Shown: in pieces, positions 62,104-64,000 of the stretch
How positions within the stretch are numbered: position 1 is the stretch's first letter
How the letters are laid out: every line of letters begins with the position of its first letter
Origin: Propionicicella superfundia DSM 22317
GTDB lineage: Bacteria; Actinomycetota; Actinomycetes; Propionibacteriales; Propionibacteriaceae
Assembly: GCF_000423465.1 (NCBI RefSeq)
Contig: NZ_KE384021.1
Location: 1 to 64,000, forward strand
Length of the DNA: 64,000 nucleotides
Reading direction: 5' to 3'
Position numbers and translations under genes: made by a program
The notes under the pieces: model-generated
Seen by the model: the letters and a program-made list of their open reading frames with translations, nothing else
The model's database searches: none
What the model was told of the DNA's origin: nothing

Positions 62104-63434
62104 CCGTCGTGCGGCTGGAGGTGCCCGTCGGGGCCGTCCCCGGCCCGCTGGCGAGGCCCGAGGCAGGCATCGCGGCGATCCGGACCAGGCTCGGGGCGCG
62201 GCGGCAGCCGCAGCTCACGGTCATCGACACGTCCGACCTCCGGCTCGCCGGAGCCGGGGTCCTGCTCGTGCACCGGGTCGTCGACGGACTGGGCGAATGG
62301 GTCTTGCGGACGTCGGGCTGGGATCCCTACCTGCAGGCCGAGACCGTGGAACCGTTCGGCCACGGCGATCTGCCCGAGGACTTCTCCGCGCTGACGTCGC
62401 CGTTCCGGCGGCTCGCACCGCTGGGGGTGCAGGGCCATCTGACCACCGAGTCGCGCGAGTTCACGGCCGTCGGCCCGGCGGGCGAGGTCCTCGCGACGCT
62501 GCGCGACACGACGCTGACGGCCGACCTCGGGTCGGTGCCCCCGGCCGTCCTGCGTGTGGCGACCGTGACCCAGCGGGACGGGTCCCGCAAGCAGGTCGCG
62601 GCGCTTCTGTCCGGGCTGGAGGCCGTGGGCGCCCGTCGCGTCGCCGCGGCGGAGCCGTTCGTCGCGCTGGTGTGCGAGCGGTACAGGTCGGAGGACTTCT
62701 CCTTCGTCGAGCGGTTCACGCCCGACATGACGATGCACGACATGGCGCAGGGCGCGGTGCGGCGGCGCGTGCGCCGGATCGTGGAGGCCGAGCTGGCGTT
62801 CCGACGGGGCATCGACTCCTCGCCCGACGCCCTGTACGCACAGCTCGGACGGGCGTTGCGCACGCTCGACGGGCTCGCGTGGGCGAGCAGGCTCGACACG
62901 GACATGGTTCGCTCCGACCTCGAATGGGTGCTGGAGCGCCCGGGCGCCGCGCCGTTCAGCGAGCGATACCTGTCGGTGATCGACGGGTTGCTGGCGTTCG
63001 CGCGCCAACCCCGCCTCGGGGAGTGGGACACGCGCCCGGCCGCCGCCGCGCTGACGCAGGAGATCGACACGACGCTCCTGTCGCTCATCAACCGCGCCCG
63101 CCGGCTCGATCGCCATGCGCCGCAGCAGCGCTGGGAGAAGACGCGCGCGTCGGCTGTCCACGCGTTTCGTATCGCGCGTGTGTCGCGTCAGTACTTCGGC
63201 TCCCGCGCGCGCGGGCTGCGTCGCCGGCTCGACATGATCGTGGCCGAGTTGGACGCCTGCCTGCCGGACACGCCGCCGACCCCGAGCACGGACGGGCTGG
63301 CACCGGCGGAGGCGTTCGAGGCGGGGCGTGCGTATGAGCGCGCGGTGATCGGATCCGAGGCGGCGCGGGTCGAGTTCGTCGCGAACTGGCGCGACCATCA
63401 GCGGTACTTCAAACAGCTCGGAATCAAGCCGTGA
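62100..63434 (+). CDS. CYTH/CHAD-like protein between topA and tmk
   Basis: I recognise this only in part. The first third (PQLTVIDTSDLRLAGAGVLL, VHRVVDGLGEWVLR) resembles the strands of a CYTH domain, where 'YYDTxDLRL...G..LR.R' is typical. The rest is helical and Arg-rich (HDMAQGAVRRRVRRIVEAEL, LYAQLGRALRTLDGLAW), like a CHAD domain. CYTH-CHAD proteins bind inorganic polyphosphate, which would fit a phosphate or nucleotide role beside tmk. The 444-residue chain overlaps topA and tmk by four bases each, so all three are co-translated. The canonical ExExK motif of CYTH is not evident, so enzymatic activity is doubtful. Confidence 0.5.
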   Translation: MTVVRLEVPVGAVPGPLARPEAGIAAIRTRLGARRQPQLTVIDTSDLRLAGAGVLLVHRVVDGLGEWVLRTSGWDPYLQAETVEPFGHGDLPEDFSALTSPFRRLAPLGVQGHLTTESREFTAVGPAGEVLATLRDTTLTADLGSVPPAVLRVATVTQRDGSRKQVAALLSGLEAVGARRVAAAEPFVALVCERYRSEDFSFVERFTPDMTMHDMAQGAVRRRVRRIVEAELAFRRGIDSSPDALYAQLGRALRTLDGLAWASRLDTDMVRSDLEWVLERPGAAPFSERYLSVIDGLLAFARQPRLGEWDTRPAAAALTQEIDTTLLSLINRARRLDRHAPQQRWEKTRASAVHAFRIARVSRQYFGSRARGLRRRLDMIVAELDACLPDTPPTPSTDGLAPAEAFEAGRAYERAVIGSEAARVEFVANWRDHQRYFKQLGIKP

Positions 63435-64000
63435 CGGGCGTGTTCGTCGTCTTCGAGGGCGGGGATCACAGCGGCAAGTCGACGCACACGGCTTTACTGG
63501 CGGCGTCCGTGCGCGCTGCGGGGTACGAGGTGGTCCAGACGCGTGAGCCGGGGGGGACCGCGGCGGGCGAGCGGATCCGCGACATCCTCCTCGACCCTGC
63601 CACGGGCGACCTCGACGCGCGGGCCGAGGCCCTGCTGTACGCCGCCGACAAGGCGCACCATCTCACTGCGGTGGTCATGCCGGCGTTGGCCAGGGGTGCG
63701 GTCGTCGTGTGCGACCGTTACGTCGACTCGATGATCGCCTATCAGGGGGCCGGGAGAGTGCTGGACGTCGAGGACGTGGAGCGGGTCGCCCGGTGGGCGA
63801 CGCGGGACGTGCGTCCCGACCTGACGGTCCTGCTGGACGTGGACCCGCGACGGGCCGTCCACCGGATCGCCGACAAGGACCGGCTGGAGGGCGAGGGTGT
63901 GGAGTTCCACGAGCGGGTGCGTCAGGGCTTTCTGGCGTTGGCCGCGGGCGACCCCGAGCGGTACCTCGTGACGCCGGGAATGGAGGAGCTCGACGCGACG
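63431..64000 (+). CDS. tmk: Thymidylate kinase (partial, runs off the window)
   Basis: Tmk phosphorylates dTMP. The GTG at 63431 overlaps the previous stop (GTGA). The 190 visible codons include the P-loop FEGGDHSGKSTH, where DHSG replaces the usual DGAG, then TREPGGTAAGERIR, the DR motif in CDRYVDSMIAYQG, and LTVLLDVDPRRAVHR. The lid and C-terminus continue beyond 64000. The tmk-holB order usual in bacteria predicts holB next. Confidence 0.95.
   Translation, partial: MTGVFVVFEGGDHSGKSTHTALLAASVRAAGYEVVQTREPGGTAAGERIRDILLDPATGDLDARAEALLYAADKAHHLTAVVMPALARGAVVVCDRYVDSMIAYQGAGRVLDVEDVERVARWATRDVRPDLTVLLDVDPRRAVHRIADKDRLEGEGVEFHERVRQGFLALAAGDPERYLVTPGMEELDAT

Overview
The window is one stretch of a very GC-rich chromosome. 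The gene content points to an actinobacterium, probably Propionibacteriales: an SRP RNA-dnaX-ybaB-recR block, GTP-type PEP carboxykinase, MenB, tadA next to its actinobacterial partner gene, WXG100/EspC-like proteins, many GTG starts, and cysteine leader peptides of the mycobacterial kind. The genus cannot be fixed from sequence reading alone.

Left end (1-9.1 kb): a complete type I-G (formerly I-U) CRISPR-Cas operon on the minus strand, in the order cas3, csx17 (cas8), csb1 (cas7), csb2 (cas5-cas6), a cas4-cas1 fusion and cas2. Stop and start codons overlap or nearly touch at every junction. The array is not in the window and should lie just left of position 1. From 9.1 to 10.4 kb there is a thin region with a 40-bp perfect palindrome, a tiny unknown gene, an orphan immunity-like gene and a tRNA 3'-end-like fragment, as expected at an island border.

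10.4-16.1 kb: a PLP sulfur-amino-acid enzyme, then a convergent carbohydrate operon (SDR, FGGY kinase, DeoC-like aldolase, SorC regulator). 16.4-25.7 kb: housekeeping genes (HAD phosphatase, recR, ybaB, dnaX, SRP RNA), a Ca-type P-ATPase and pckG. 25.9-27.6 kb: tRNA-Arg followed by a decayed area holding an orphan VbhA-like antitoxin, a two-repeat relic of a type I-E-like CRISPR, and a SWIM-family protein without its zinc finger.

27.8-48.9 kb: metabolic and transport genes. They include PanE-like reductase, HAD, HerA-like ATPase, LytR_C protein, a CPA1 antiporter, tRNA-Ser, a TetR-controlled MFS/GH3 glycoside operon with a clear palindromic operator, a second TetR next to an internally deleted SDR, and a cystine-type symporter behind a Cys-leader peptide. 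After these come tadA, upp, a ClC exchanger, an ArsR/P-type metal ATPase pair and menB. 48.9-52.2 kb: a three-gene overlapping cassette of type VII secretion-like proteins ending in a 785-residue WXG protein with an unrecognised C-terminal domain. 52.4-64 kb: an OsmC protein with its own Cys-rich leader, GDPD, glycerate kinase, a Ser/Thr kinase with its membrane part in front, a methyltransferase, topA, a CYTH-like protein and the start of tmk.

Two repeat families occupy the intergenic DNA. One is a 25-bp motif set in quartets of two direct and two inverted copies, at two loci. The other is a family of elements about 79 bp long with inverted ends (GTGTGACA ... TGTCAC) and highly divergent interiors. 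These families, the Cys-leader/OsmC link and the WXG cassette are the items I consider least explained.
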